Of a stretch of 64,000 nt of DNA, positions 10,387 through 19,684 are shown piece after piece. The first letter of the stretch is position 1; every line of letters begins with the position of its first letter. Under the pieces are notes generated by a model, which saw only the letters and a list, made by a program, of their open reading frames with translations, did no database searches and was not told the origin of the DNA. Source of the stretch: Gluconobacter cerevisiae (GTDB lineage: Bacteria; Pseudomonadota; Alphaproteobacteria; Acetobacterales; Acetobacteraceae); contig NZ_JABCQO010000002.1 in NCBI RefSeq assembly GCF_015244675.1, forward strand, positions 62,001 through 126,000, read 5' to 3'. Position numbers and translations under genes: made by a program.

Positions 10387-11327
10387 TTCGTATCTCCTGC
10401 CGCGCTGGGATCATGCCATTCCATGACTCCGAAAACGGCGCCGCTCGGGTCGGCGAGGACGGCGATCATGCTGTTCTGATGATCGGGATGGGGCTGCACG
10501 AGAACACGTCCTCCAAGCTGCACGGCTTTTTCGGCGGCACTCCCGACGCTGTCCACCTGAACGAAGCCGATCCAGCGCGCGCTCGCATCCGGGGGCAGGC
10601 GCGCCGGTAGGGGATTGACGGTCGCACGGGCGATGGACTGTGAATCCAGAATATAGCGCTGGTGCGTGTCGGGAGGGGGGGCGTCTTCAACCTGATAGCC
10701 GAAGAGTTTCTGATAGAACCCCGCGCTGGCTGCGGGAGCCGGGGTCAGGATCGCATGCCAGATCCAGTCGCCCTGAGCCGTGTCGTCCGTATCGTCACGG
10801 TCGCCGTGAGGGGCGTGCAAAGCAGCAAAAAGTCCGCCCTGCGGGTCGGCGATAATGGCCTGTTCGCCGCGACCCGGAACGATGGTCGGACGGTACAGGA
10901 TTTTGCCGCCCCACTGGAGCGATTCCCTGGCCGCTGTCGGGACGTCGAGTGCCGAAATGAACGGAAGCCAGAGCGGCTGGGGCGGGTTATCCGTGTCGGG
11001 CAGAGGACGTTCGACCAGCCCGGCTACGACATGACCGTTGACCAGCGCCTCGGCATAATGGCCGCGCGAGACGGGGCGGTCCTGAAAATTCCAGCCCAGA
11101 AGCGCGCCATAAAAGGCCTTGGCTTTGGCCAGATCGGGCGTTGTGAGCTGTGTGTAGACGATCTTGCCGGGGAGGGTTTTTGAGAGCGCGACTGGCGTCT
11201 CAGCGGTGTTGGTCGTCTGCGCAGAGGCATCGGGAGCAAAGGCTGTCAGGCCGAAGCCAAGGGTGAGGGCTGCTGACAGCGTGACGGCGACCGTGCCTGT
11301 TCGGGAGAGGCGGGAAAAGGGCGGCAA
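10383..11327 (-). CDS. Exported two-domain VOC (glyoxalase/dioxygenase-fold) protein
   Basis: About 314 residues from a TTG at 11327, which I chose because a GGAG site sits 7-8 bases upstream; a GTG at 11336 and a longer frame to 11423 also exist. Residues 1-36 form a Sec signal peptide ending ASA. Two vicinal-oxygen-chelate repeats follow, the first beginning GKIVYTQLTTPDLAKAKAFY and the second GDWIWHAILTPAPAASAGFY, each ending with an ADPxG motif (ADPQGG, ADPSGA). VOC proteins bind a metal in paired beta-alpha-beta-beta-beta modules, but the export signal is uncommon. The substrate is unknown. It is coupled to the glycine-rich lipoprotein by an ATGA overlap. The 171 bases upstream contain a GGGGAGC/GCTCCCC hairpin. 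Confidence 0.72.
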   Translation of the reverse strand: MPPFSRLSRTGTVAVTLSAALTLGFGLTAFAPDASAQTTNTAETPVALSKTLPGKIVYTQLTTPDLAKAKAFYGALLGWNFQDRPVSRGHYAEALVNGHVVAGLVERPLPDTDNPPQPLWLPFISALDVPTAARESLQWGGKILYRPTIVPGRGEQAIIADPQGGLFAALHAPHGDRDDTDDTAQGDWIWHAILTPAPAASAGFYQKLFGYQVEDAPPPDTHQRYILDSQSIARATVNPLPARLPPDASARWIGFVQVDSVGSAAEKAVQLGGRVLVQPHPDHQNSMIAVLADPSGAVFGVMEWHDPSAAGDTK

Positions 11328-11498
11328 AGGCGGCACTCCTTCTGTTCTGATCTGCACGGTGCGCCTTCGAGACGATCGGCAGGCCGTAGGGGAGCATCCT
11401 GTGGCTCCCCGTAATAAAGGCATGACGTTTCACGTCCCATTCCGTTCCCGGAATGCAGCAAAAATGTGGCGCGGCCCTGGGAGGCAGATCTTGGGGGA

Positions 11499-11918
11499 TC
11501 AGATCAGGGCGAGCTCGGCCAACTCCTTCCGAAGCTGTGGCGGGAGATCGGCAATGCCGTCATGACCAAGGCTGCTGCCCAGATCGGGGGGTGCGTCCTT
11601 GGGTTCCAGATAGCGCCAGCCCTGAAACGGGCGCATCGGGCGTGGCTGGACCGGGATGATTTCGTCGGACACGACGATCAGCGTGCCCGTGCTGCCATCC
11701 GCGCGCTGGGCGCTTTCCAGTCCGATGATGGGTTGGCGGCACAGGACCATGCCGTCCATCACGCGATACAGGGAACCACCGTCCAGAACCTCCTCGGCCC
11801 GTTTGGGCATGGTGCGGGTCTGAACGGTAGCGTGGCCGTTGATGCGGTAATGGTTCAGCCGTTCGCGCAGGACTTCGATGCTCGGGCAGCCGACGGCCAG
11901 TTTGATGATGTTCAGCAT
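11499..11918 (-). CDS. DUF1489-family protein
   Basis: The 139-residue cytosolic protein begins MLNIIKLAVGCPSIEVL and contains RTMPKRAEEVLDGGSLYRVMDG and a C-terminal WRYLEPKDAPPDL segment, which I recognise as the alphaproteobacterial DUF1489 family. Family function is unknown. It has no signal peptide or membrane helix. It lies 42 bases after the nucleoside-hydrolase-like gene and is probably the last gene of the kup-hemW-hydrolase-DUF1489 string. Confidence 0.75.
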   Translation of the reverse strand: MLNIIKLAVGCPSIEVLRERLNHYRINGHATVQTRTMPKRAEEVLDGGSLYRVMDGMVLCRQPIIGLESAQRADGSTGTLIVVSDEIIPVQPRPMRPFQGWRYLEPKDAPPDLGSSLGHDGIADLPPQLRKELAELALI

Positions 11919-11960
11919 AGGTGTCGGATGCCCTCCTTCAAGCTCTCAGTGCGTGCTTGG

Positions 11961-13049
11961 TCAGTGTGTACCGGGGGCGTTCTGGGACTGCGAGACGAAA
12001 TCGTTGATGAAGCGCGTCTTGTCGATGGACTGCACGATCTTCACCTTCCGCAGACCCATACCCTTCGGCGCTGTGGAGTCCGGCCAGATATGGGCGTGAC
12101 CGTAATCCATCCCGTGGTCGATATTGACGTTCATGATGGCCGTGACGGATTTTGTGATCAGTGTCGGATCAACGGCGATGGCGGAGGTCAGTTCATCCCA
12201 CAGCGGCAGGGGCGCCTGATACTTTTGCAGATAATCCGTGACAGCGTTGTGCTTTGCGTCGATGCGGTTGGCCAGTTCGGGCGTCATCATGATGTCGTTC
12301 GAGACATTACCGACGCAGGTGATGGCGGGCCATGGCGCTGTCAGGGCGATCTGGGCGGCTTCGGGGTCCATGATCAGGTTGAAGTCGGACGCGAAATCGG
12401 CATTGCCGGTGACGGACATCATGCTGGCATCGAGTAGGCCGCCCATGAAGACGAGCTGTTTGGCGGTTTCGGCGAAAGTCGGGTCGATCCGGATGGCGAG
12501 GGCGAGGTTCGTCAGCGGACCTGCGGCGATGATCGTGACCTGATGCGGATGGGCGTGGACCTCACGGATCAGAAACATGGCGGCCGGAAGCGCGTCGGCG
12601 GTGATATGAGGCGCGCCTTCAGTCAGCTTGCGGACGGGCGGCTGTGTGGCCGGGACGTGTTCGATGGAGCCGAGGCCACCCCATGCGCCCTTCCAGGGAA
12701 TGATGCCGAACTGCTGTTCGCGCAGTTTCGTCTCCGCGACCGTGTTGACCAGCGGCGTGGTGGCGCCATCGGCGACAGGGATCTGGGTCTGGTGGGCAAT
12801 TTCCAGAAAGCGCAGGGCATGCGCCGTGCCCGCGTTCTCCCAGTCATCGCCAACGACGGAGGTCAGGCCGAGCAGCGTCACGCCGGGGCGGTTGAGCAGG
12901 GGAATGATGGACTGGATGTTGGAACCGCCCGGACCGAGGAAGTCGTTGTCGAGCACGACGTAATTCGGAGCGGGAGCCGCGTTCGCAGCGGAAAGCGGGG
13001 CGAGTACGGTGCAGGCAGCCAGAAGGGCAGAGAGAATGGATCGGCGCAT
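11961..13049 (-). CDS. Exported nucleoside hydrolase-like protein with altered metal site
   Basis: The 362-residue protein has a signal peptide (1-24, cleaved after AANA) and the fold pattern of inosine/uridine-preferring nucleoside hydrolases: VTLLGLTSVVGD, ANG-like periodicity, IIAAGPLTNLALAIR, and a C-terminal WDELTSAIAVDP segment equivalent to the late catalytic Asp. The hallmark DxDPGxDD calcium/ribose loop is replaced at residues 34-44 by DNDFLGPGGSN, so the Asp pair that normally binds calcium is missing. It may be a divergent hydrolase or a binding protein. The periplasmic location suggests nucleoside scavenging. It follows hemW by 36 bases. Confidence 0.78.
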   Translation of the reverse strand: MRRSILSALLAACTVLAPLSAANAAPAPNYVVLDNDFLGPGGSNIQSIIPLLNRPGVTLLGLTSVVGDDWENAGTAHALRFLEIAHQTQIPVADGATTPLVNTVAETKLREQQFGIIPWKGAWGGLGSIEHVPATQPPVRKLTEGAPHITADALPAAMFLIREVHAHPHQVTIIAAGPLTNLALAIRIDPTFAETAKQLVFMGGLLDASMMSVTGNADFASDFNLIMDPEAAQIALTAPWPAITCVGNVSNDIMMTPELANRIDAKHNAVTDYLQKYQAPLPLWDELTSAIAVDPTLITKSVTAIMNVNIDHGMDYGHAHIWPDSTAPKGMGLRKVKIVQSIDKTRFINDFVSQSQNAPGTH

Positions 13050-13085
13050 GGTCTCTTCCAGATGGATTAAGACCGGATCATGCCC

Positions 13086-14264
13086 TCAAGTGACGAGGCG
13101 CGCCAGTATCGCTTCAAGACGAAGCCGTCCTTCGCCGGTCGCGCGCAGGATACCGCTGTCCCGTTCAAGGTAGTTTTCCTCGATGCAGGCTTCGAGTAGG
13201 TCCGGGTCCACACAGTCCAGAAGCGCGCGGCCCGTGCGAGCGGCGAACTGGGCTTCGTTGATCCCTTCAGACAGGCGCAGGCCCATCAACAGGGCTTCGC
13301 GGCCTTTTTCTTCCGGCGTGAGAAGGGTTTCTTCGGTACTACCGGAGCCGGTTTTTTCAACCCGTTCGGCCCAGGGTTCGGGCGCACGGTGACGGCGGGT
13401 GGCGTAAAGCTCGCCGTCCAGCGTGAGGCGTCCATGAGCGCCGGGGCCGATGCCGATATAATCCGCATAGCGCCAGTAGGTCAGGTTATGGCGGCTCTCG
13501 GCGCCTGGACGGGCGTAGTTCGAGACTTCATAGGGCAGGAGGCCGTGACGGGCGGCGATGTCGCCGGTCAGGTCATAGAGGCGTGCGGCGGTGTCTTCGT
13601 CGGGCAAGGTGAGTTCGCCACGCCGGTGCATGGCTTCGAACTTGGTGCCGGGTTCGATGGTGAGCTGGTACAGCGACAGGTGATCGGCCACGAGGTCGAG
13701 CGCTGTGGTCAGTTCGTCCGTCCAGTCGGCGTCGCTCTGGCCGGGGCGGGCGTAGATCAGGTCGAAAGAAATGCGCGGGAACAGGGTTCGGGCGGTTTCG
13801 AGCGCGCGGATGGCCTGCGTGGCGGAGTGTTCGCGGCCAAGCTTGTGCAGCGCATCGTCCCGCAGGCTCTGCACGCCGAGCGAGACGCGGTTGACCCCGG
13901 CCTGACGGAACGCCGCGAATTTTTCGGCCTCAACGCTGGTCGGGTTGGCTTCGAGCGTGATTTCCAGATCGTTTTCGGCATCGAACAGGCGATGCGCGTC
14001 TTCGATCAGGGCTGCGACGGTTTCGGGGGCCATGAGCGACGGGGTGCCCCCACCGAAAAAGATCGAACGCAGGGGACGTTTGACGCGATTGCGGGTCAGG
14101 CGGGCGGCGTCGTGGGCCAGTTCACGGCGCAGGGCTGCGGCAAAGCGCTGCTGCGGAATCACCTCCCGGACATGGGAGTTGAAATCGCAGTAGGGGCACT
14201 TCGCCAGACAGAACGGCCAGTGGATGTAGAGGGAAAGTGGCTTGGCCAAAGGACGGGACGTCAA
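13086..14264 (-). CDS. hemW: Radical SAM heme chaperone HemW (HemN-like)
   Basis: The 392-residue protein begins with a radical-SAM signature C19-x3-C23-x2-C26 inside SLYIHWPFCLAKCPYCDF, followed by FFGGGTPSL, EANPTSVE and GVQSLRDDAL, all typical of HemW, a heme chaperone related to oxygen-independent coproporphyrinogen oxidase. It lacks the N-terminal cysteine spacing of true HemN. Its start is a TTG that overlaps the kup stop (TTGA); no other start is near. Often its neighbour is rdgB, but here it is kup. HemW probably delivers heme to respiratory proteins. Confidence 0.93.
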   Translation of the reverse strand: MTSRPLAKPLSLYIHWPFCLAKCPYCDFNSHVREVIPQQRFAAALRRELAHDAARLTRNRVKRPLRSIFFGGGTPSLMAPETVAALIEDAHRLFDAENDLEITLEANPTSVEAEKFAAFRQAGVNRVSLGVQSLRDDALHKLGREHSATQAIRALETARTLFPRISFDLIYARPGQSDADWTDELTTALDLVADHLSLYQLTIEPGTKFEAMHRRGELTLPDEDTAARLYDLTGDIAARHGLLPYEVSNYARPGAESRHNLTYWRYADYIGIGPGAHGRLTLDGELYATRRHRAPEPWAERVEKTGSGSTEETLLTPEEKGREALLMGLRLSEGINEAQFAARTGRALLDCVDPDLLEACIEENYLERDSGILRATGEGRLRLEAILARLVT

Positions 14265-16288
14265 ATGGCGATCCGGACGCCGAATTCCACCACGCGGTCA
14301 GGCGGGATGCGCAGAAACTCGGTCGTGGAGGCCGCATTGCGCTGGAGCAGGAGGAAGATCCACATGCGCCAGAGCTGCATCTTCGGCACGCGGGAGCGTA
14401 CGACGAGTTCATGCGACGTGAAGTAGGACGCCTGAATGGCGTCGAACGCCACGCCGAGCGCGTTCAGTTCCAGAAGGGCGCGGGGGAGATTGGGCATCTC
14501 CATGAAGCCGTAGCGGACGATGACGCGGTGAATGTTGGGGGCCAGTTCCTGAACGATGGCGCGGTGGCCGCGCTCGGCTTCCGGCTGGTCGAGGTTCTGG
14601 ACCGTCACGAACAGGATGTGATCGTGCAGGACCTTGTTGTGCTTGAGGTTATGCAGCAGCGAGTTCGGCACGATATCGGGGTTGGCGGTCAGGAAGACGG
14701 CCAGACCGGGAACACGGATCGTGCGGGATTGCGGCAGACGCGCGAGGAAAGAGCCCATCGGCATGGAATCCGCCTGCTGGCGGGCGGCGATGAGGCTGCG
14801 TCCGCGCTTCCAGGTGGTCATGATGATGGTGCTGATGATGCCGATCGCGAGCGGGACCCAGCCGCCATCGGGGATCTTGAGCACGTTTGCCGAGAAGAAA
14901 ATGCTGTCTACGATGAAGAAGAAGCCGAAGACGATCGCAACCGTAGCGGTCTTCCATTTGAAGACGCGGCGGAACACCACCATGGCCAGGACGCAGGTGC
15001 ACAGGAATGTTCCCGTTACGGCGATGCCGTAGGCTGCGGCCAAGGCCGAGGACGTGCGGAACGACAGCACCAGAACCAGCGCGCCGAAGGCCAGAATCCA
15101 GTTCAGCGACGGCAGATAGATCTGCGCTTCTTCCGACGCATTGGTGTGCATGATGCGGGTGCGGGGCAGGTAGCCGAGCTGGATGAGCTGACGGCACAGC
15201 GAGAAGCTGCCAGAGATGCCCGCCTGCGAGGCGATCACGGTTGCGAAGGTCGCAAGGATCAGCATCGGGATTTGTGCCCAATGGGGCACCAGCAGATAGA
15301 ACGGGTTGGACAGGGCATGCGGATTATGGATCAGCAGCGCGGCCTGTCCGAAATAGTTCAGTGTCAGGGACGGCAGGACGAAGAACAGCCAGGCCTTGCG
15401 GATCGGGGCGCGCCCGAAATGGCCCATATCGGCATAAAGCGCCTCCGCACCGGTGACGGACAGGACGACCGAACCAAGTGCGATGAACGACAGATAGCCG
15501 TGCATGATGATGAATTCGAGCGCGAAAGTCGGGGACAGGGCAAGCAGAATATGGGGGTAGAGGAAGATGCCCTTGACGCCGAGAATGGCGAGAACCGCGA
15601 ACCAGATGACCATGATCGGCCCGAAAGCCTTGCCGATCTTGCCGGTTCCCAGAACCTGAACCGAGAACAGGCCGATCAGCACGATGATGGCCAGCGGAAT
15701 GATGATGTGGCTTGCCGAGGGCACGGAGGTTTCGATGCCCTCTACAGCCGAAAGCACCGAAATGGCGGGCGTGATGATGCTGTCACCAAAGAACAGGCAG
15801 GTGCCCGCAATGCCCACAAGACCGAACAGCCATCGAAAATGCTGCGACTTGCAGACGCGCTGGGCCAGAGACATGAGGGCGATGATGCCGCCTTCGCCAT
15901 CATGATCAGCCCGCATGATGAGAATGACGTATTTGAACGTCACGATGAGCATCAGCGCCCAGAACGTCAGGCTCGCAAGTCCCATGATTTCCCAAGGCTG
16001 GGCGGGGGCCTTGGGGGAACTGACAATGCTGACGGAGGATTGCAGCGCATAGAGCGGGCTTGTGCCGATGTCGCCGTAAACCACACCCAGAACCGTAAGC
16101 AGCGCACCCATGCCGGCGGGGCGCTTGTGGCTGGAGCCGTCGTCTTCGCCGCCGATTTCGTGGGTATGGCCTTCCGAACGGGCCTGCTCGATCGTTTGGA
16201 CGATGTCGCCGGAGTCGTTGGGAATCCCTACGCCATGAGGAGGGTTTGAGGCGCGGTCACCGTCATGTTCAGGCATTGCTGGTTCCAT
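14261..16288 (-). CDS. kup: Low-affinity potassium transporter Kup
   Basis: Kup is a K+/H+ symporter of the KUP/HAK/KT family. The 675-residue protein has a hydrophilic N-terminus of about 58 residues, then the signature LGVVYGDIGTSPLYAL (68-83), about twelve membrane helices to residue 480, and a soluble C-terminal domain. HDGEGGIIALMSL and FFGDSIITPAISVLS are characteristic. The ATG at 16288 is the first of two Met codons within five residues (the second is Met5). It starts the minus-strand string kup-hemW-nucleoside hydrolase-DUF1489, and hemW overlaps its stop. Confidence 0.96.
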   Translation of the reverse strand: MEPAMPEHDGDRASNPPHGVGIPNDSGDIVQTIEQARSEGHTHEIGGEDDGSSHKRPAGMGALLTVLGVVYGDIGTSPLYALQSSVSIVSSPKAPAQPWEIMGLASLTFWALMLIVTFKYVILIMRADHDGEGGIIALMSLAQRVCKSQHFRWLFGLVGIAGTCLFFGDSIITPAISVLSAVEGIETSVPSASHIIIPLAIIVLIGLFSVQVLGTGKIGKAFGPIMVIWFAVLAILGVKGIFLYPHILLALSPTFALEFIIMHGYLSFIALGSVVLSVTGAEALYADMGHFGRAPIRKAWLFFVLPSLTLNYFGQAALLIHNPHALSNPFYLLVPHWAQIPMLILATFATVIASQAGISGSFSLCRQLIQLGYLPRTRIMHTNASEEAQIYLPSLNWILAFGALVLVLSFRTSSALAAAYGIAVTGTFLCTCVLAMVVFRRVFKWKTATVAIVFGFFFIVDSIFFSANVLKIPDGGWVPLAIGIISTIIMTTWKRGRSLIAARQQADSMPMGSFLARLPQSRTIRVPGLAVFLTANPDIVPNSLLHNLKHNKVLHDHILFVTVQNLDQPEAERGHRAIVQELAPNIHRVIVRYGFMEMPNLPRALLELNALGVAFDAIQASYFTSHELVVRSRVPKMQLWRMWIFLLLQRNAASTTEFLRIPPDRVVEFGVRIAI

Positions 16289-16402
16289 TTACGGGCGTCA
16301 GTAGAGTGCCGTCATCTCCTGTCGCAGCACTCGTCAAGCGCGCTCCACATCACGGCAACTTCCCCTCATGACAAGATTTCTGCGACAGACGCAAGCCATG
16401 CG

Positions 16403-17083
16403 TCAGGATTGTGGCACGGGACGGCTTCCGAAAATGGCGGTTCCCACCCGGACGAGCGTCGCGTTTTCGGCAATGGCGGTTTCAAAATCCGCGGACATGC
16501 CCATCGAGAGCACCGGAAGTCCGTGGCGTTCGGCAGCTCTGCGCAGGAAGTGGAAATGGGGCGCGGGGTCTTCATCCTCAGGGGGGATACACATCAGGCC
16601 ACGGATTTTCGGGCCAAATTTTTCAAGAGAGGTTTCGATGAACGCATCGGCTTCTTCGCGGGGAATGCCGGATTTTTGCGGTTCGTCACCTGTATTGACC
16701 TGAACGAGAAGCTCGGGGAGACGGCCTGTTTTCTGTGCGGCTTTCTCGATGGCGTCTGACAAAGACGGGCGGTCAAGACTCTCGATCACGTCCGCGATCT
16801 GACAGGCTTCTAGGGCTTTGTTGGTCTGAAGGCCGCCGATGATGTGCAGGCGCAGGTCCGGGAAGTGTTCGCGAAGCTGCGGAAATTTGGAGGTGGCTTC
16901 CTGCACGCGGTTTTCGCCGAACAGGCGCTGACCGGCTTTCAGCGCGGCTTCGACGCTCTCGATCGGGTGGAACTTGCTGACGGCCACGAGAGACACGTCC
17001 GCCTCTGCGCGCCCGGCTTTTTCGCAGGCCTGAGCGATACGATGACGGATGGCGGCGAGGTTTTGGGCAATAAGATCGGACAT
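16403..17083 (-). CDS. yggS: PLP homeostasis protein YggS/PipY
   Basis: This single-domain PLP-binding TIM-barrel protein buffers pyridoxal phosphate and has no known catalytic activity. The 226-residue product has the PLP lysine in LVAVSKFHP (Lys37), FGENRVQEA, HIIGGLQTNK and the C-terminal SMGMSADFETAI and VRVGTAIFGSR phosphate-binding segments. The ATG at 17083 aligns with the usual N-terminus; an in-frame ATG at 17101 would add six residues. Neither has a clear ribosome-binding site. It diverges from rsmB across a spacer of under 80 bases. Confidence 0.94.
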   Translation of the reverse strand: MSDLIAQNLAAIRHRIAQACEKAGRAEADVSLVAVSKFHPIESVEAALKAGQRLFGENRVQEATSKFPQLREHFPDLRLHIIGGLQTNKALEACQIADVIESLDRPSLSDAIEKAAQKTGRLPELLVQVNTGDEPQKSGIPREEADAFIETSLEKFGPKIRGLMCIPPEDEDPAPHFHFLRRAAERHGLPVLSMGMSADFETAIAENATLVRVGTAIFGSRPVPQS

Positions 17084-17158
17084 GTCGGGAGAAGACGCCA
17101 TTGCGTCCGTGGCCGCAAGATGCGATTTCGGCAGGATGCGAGAGATCGATAGCCTGTC

Positions 17159-18505
17159 ATGACCCAGCCCCCATCCAACAAGCCTCCCCGCAATCCGGCC
17201 TCCGGAACCCGGAATGGTGGACCACGTCGTCCCCAAAGTGGTCGTACGCCGCAGCATCGTCCTGCCCCGGACCCGACGCGGGATCTTGCGTTCGATATTG
17301 TCTGTGGCGTGATCGAGCATCGCCGGATGCTGGAGACGACGCTGGATCGCGCGGGACAGGGACTGGACCCGCGGGATCGGGCTTCGGCCCATCGTCTGGC
17401 GGCGACGACATTGCGTCATCTTGGCAGCATGACCGAACTGCTTCAGCCGCTGCTGCGCCGCGAACCGCCCGAGCCGGTGCGTTGCGCGTTGCTGATGGGC
17501 GTGGCGCAGTTGCTGCATCTTGAAACGCCGCCTCATGCGGCTGTCGGGACGATCGTGGACCTTCTGCGTCGTCGCGGTCTGGCGCCGTTTGCGGGGCTGG
17601 CCAATGCCGTGCTTCGTCGCGTGGCGCGGGAAGGGCAAGAGCTTCTGGATGGTTTGGATGAGGACCGGCTGGATGTGCCGCCCTGGTTGTGGAGTGCATG
17701 GGGCAAGCGGGCACGGGCGATTTCGCGCGGGTTGCATCGTGAAGCACCGCTGGATCTGACGCTGCGTCCGGGAGCCGTCGCACCGGAAGGTGGCGAGCTG
17801 TTGCCGACAGGGTCCGTCCGTTATCCGGCCGGGACGCGCATCACGACGCTGGAAGGCTTCGAGGACGGCGCGTTCTGGGCGCAGGACGTGGCGGCGACCA
17901 TGCCGGTGAAGTTGATGGGCGATGTGTCGGGCAAGAGCGTCGTGGATCTCTGTGCGGCGCCGGGTGGCAAGACGGCCCAGCTTGCAACGGCTGGGGCGCA
18001 TGTCGTGGCGGTCGAGCGTGAGGAAACGCGCGCGCAACGGCTTGAAGACAATATCGCGCGCCTGAAGCTGTCGGCGAAGACGGTTGTGGCGGATGCCGCA
18101 ACATGGCGTCCAGACGCGCCGGTGGACATGGTTCTGCTCGACGCGCCATGTTCCGCGACGGGCACCCTGCGTCGTCATCCGGATGTGTTGTGGATCAAGC
18201 GTCCGCGGGACGTGACGGCTCTGGCGGAAGGTCAGGATGTGCTGATCGATGCGGCGCGTGAGATGCTCAAGCCGGGTGGCGTGCTGCTTTATGCTGTCTG
18301 CTCGCTTCAGGACGAGGAAGGTCCGGAGCGGATCAAGGCAGCGATTGCGCGCGGTGGCTGGAAGTTCGATCCGTTTTCGGAAGCGGAACTGGCCGATATG
18401 GCCGTTGCCCGGACATGGGACGGGATGTTCCGCACCCATCCGGGCCTGTGGAGCGAACTTGGCGGCATGGACGGCTTCTTTGCCGCGCGCCTGATCAAGG
18501 TCTGA
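17159..18505 (+). CDS. rsmB: 16S rRNA m5C methyltransferase, RsmB family
   Basis: The 448-residue protein has an N-terminal NusB-like RNA-binding helical domain (about 40-165) and a C-terminal SAM-dependent RNA m5C methyltransferase domain. The latter has DLCAAPGGKTAQLA (about 262), LLDAPCSATGTLRRHPDV with the first catalytic Cys (about 331), and VCSLQDEEG with the second (about 380). This is the RsmB/Sun architecture, which methylates C967 of 16S rRNA in E. coli. Position specificity here is inferred. The first 40 residues are a basic Pro/Asn-rich tail. The gene ends in a hairpin shared with the convergent reductase. Confidence 0.92.
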   Translation: MTQPPSNKPPRNPASGTRNGGPRRPQSGRTPQHRPAPDPTRDLAFDIVCGVIEHRRMLETTLDRAGQGLDPRDRASAHRLAATTLRHLGSMTELLQPLLRREPPEPVRCALLMGVAQLLHLETPPHAAVGTIVDLLRRRGLAPFAGLANAVLRRVAREGQELLDGLDEDRLDVPPWLWSAWGKRARAISRGLHREAPLDLTLRPGAVAPEGGELLPTGSVRYPAGTRITTLEGFEDGAFWAQDVAATMPVKLMGDVSGKSVVDLCAAPGGKTAQLATAGAHVVAVEREETRAQRLEDNIARLKLSAKTVVADAATWRPDAPVDMVLLDAPCSATGTLRRHPDVLWIKRPRDVTALAEGQDVLIDAAREMLKPGGVLLYAVCSLQDEEGPERIKAAIARGGWKFDPFSEAELADMAVARTWDGMFRTHPGLWSELGGMDGFFAARLIKV

Positions 18506-18513
18506 GGGCGGTC

Positions 18514-18537
18514 GGCATCGGGAGTGCCCCCGATGCC
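18514..18537. terminator. Hairpin between convergent rsmB and aldo/keto reductase genes
   Basis: A perfect 9-base repeat GGCATCGGG / CCCGATGCC surrounds a 6-base loop. There is no clear T tract on either side, so it may act as a weak bidirectional terminator. Confidence 0.55.
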
Positions 18538-18550
18538 AGATGTGCTGTCT

Positions 18551-19597
18551 TCAGGGCGCCGGGTTGGAGTGCACCTGATGGATGGCGTTGATCTTCTCTT
18601 CCAACTCGGGCGTGATGATGACATCCGTTGCACCGAGAATGGTACGGAGCTGATCGACGCTGGTGGCGCCGATGATGTTGGACGTCACGAACGGGCGTGA
18701 GGTGACGAACGCGATCGCGAGTTGGGTAGGGTCGATCCCTTCCTCGCGGGCGAGGGCGTGATAGGCCGTGATGGCGTCGTCAACGCCGGGCTTCTGGTAG
18801 CGCTGGCCGCGATCGAACAGTGTGGTGCGGGCACCAGCGGGGCGCGCGCCGTTCAGATATTTTCCAGTCAGATAGCCTTGTGCGAGCGGGGAATACGCCA
18901 GCAGTCCGACCTTCTCGTGCAGCGCCATCTCGGCAAGGCCGATCTCGAAGGTCCGGTTGATCAGGTTATAGGCGTTCTGGATGGAGGCGACGCGCGGCAG
19001 GCCCGTGCGGGAGGCTTCCAGAAATTTCGAGACGCCCCAAGCGGTCTCGTTGGAGAGGCCGACATGGCGGATCTTGCCTTCATTCAAGAGATCGCCGAGC
19101 ACGCCGAGCGTATCCTCGAAAGGAACGGCGGAGTCTTCTGGCAGGTCGCGGAAGGTCGTGCCGCCTTCGCCGAACAGGCCCACTTTCCGGTCGGGCCAGT
19201 GGAGCTGGTAGAGGTCGATGTAATCAGTGCCGAGGCGATGCAGGGAGCCTTCGAGCGCATAGCGGATCTGGCGCGGGGTGAGGCGTGCTTCCTCGCCGTT
19301 AGGGCGGAACCACGGCATGGCCGTGCGGCCGACAACCTTGCTGGCAATGACGAGACGATCACGGCCGCCGCGTGCTTTCAGCCAGCTTCCGATAATGGTT
19401 TCGGTTGATCCCTGCGTATCGGCACGGGGCGGGATGGAATAGAGTTCGGCGGTGTCGATGAAATTGATGCCGTGGTCCAACGCCATGTCGAGCTGGGCGT
19501 GACCCTCGGTTTCGGTATTCTGCTGACCGAAGGTCATGGTGCCGAGGCAGATTTCGCTGACGGCAATGCCGGTGCGGCCAAGTTCACGCTGTTTCAT
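18551..19597 (-). CDS. Aldo/keto reductase, Tas-like
   Basis: The 348-residue NAD(P)H-dependent reductase has the AKR TIM-barrel signatures: N-terminal LGRTGIAVSEICLGTMTFG, GINFIDTAELY with catalytic Asp and Tyr, VIASKVVG with the Lys, and YQLHWPD with the His. The insertions and the long loop after IPPRADTQGSTE resemble E. coli Tas and potassium-channel beta-like AKRs. Its substrate is unknown; Gluconobacter has many AKRs reducing sugars and ketones. The start at 19597 fits the family N-terminus (MKQRELGRTG); a longer in-frame start at 19660 is not needed. Confidence 0.88.
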   Translation of the reverse strand: MKQRELGRTGIAVSEICLGTMTFGQQNTETEGHAQLDMALDHGINFIDTAELYSIPPRADTQGSTETIIGSWLKARGGRDRLVIASKVVGRTAMPWFRPNGEEARLTPRQIRYALEGSLHRLGTDYIDLYQLHWPDRKVGLFGEGGTTFRDLPEDSAVPFEDTLGVLGDLLNEGKIRHVGLSNETAWGVSKFLEASRTGLPRVASIQNAYNLINRTFEIGLAEMALHEKVGLLAYSPLAQGYLTGKYLNGARPAGARTTLFDRGQRYQKPGVDDAITAYHALAREEGIDPTQLAIAFVTSRPFVTSNIIGATSVDQLRTILGATDVIITPELEEKINAIHQVHSNPAP

Positions 19598-19684
19598 GGA
19601 AAAGACCTGATCAGAAATGGGAGAAGCCCCTAGCATGGGGAGGAGCGCGCCATTGATCAAGGCGCGGCTCTGTCCATGTTCTGC

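Noticed and set aside
14237-16249. A 670-codon open frame opposite kup on the plus strand
   Set aside because: It is an antisense shadow caused by high-GC codon usage; the minus-strand Kup has clear family motifs and no competing protein family is visible.
16403-18439. A 678-codon minus-strand frame extending yggS upstream
   Set aside because: Only the C-terminal 226 residues match a family; the rest runs antisense through rsmB, which has strong catalytic motifs.
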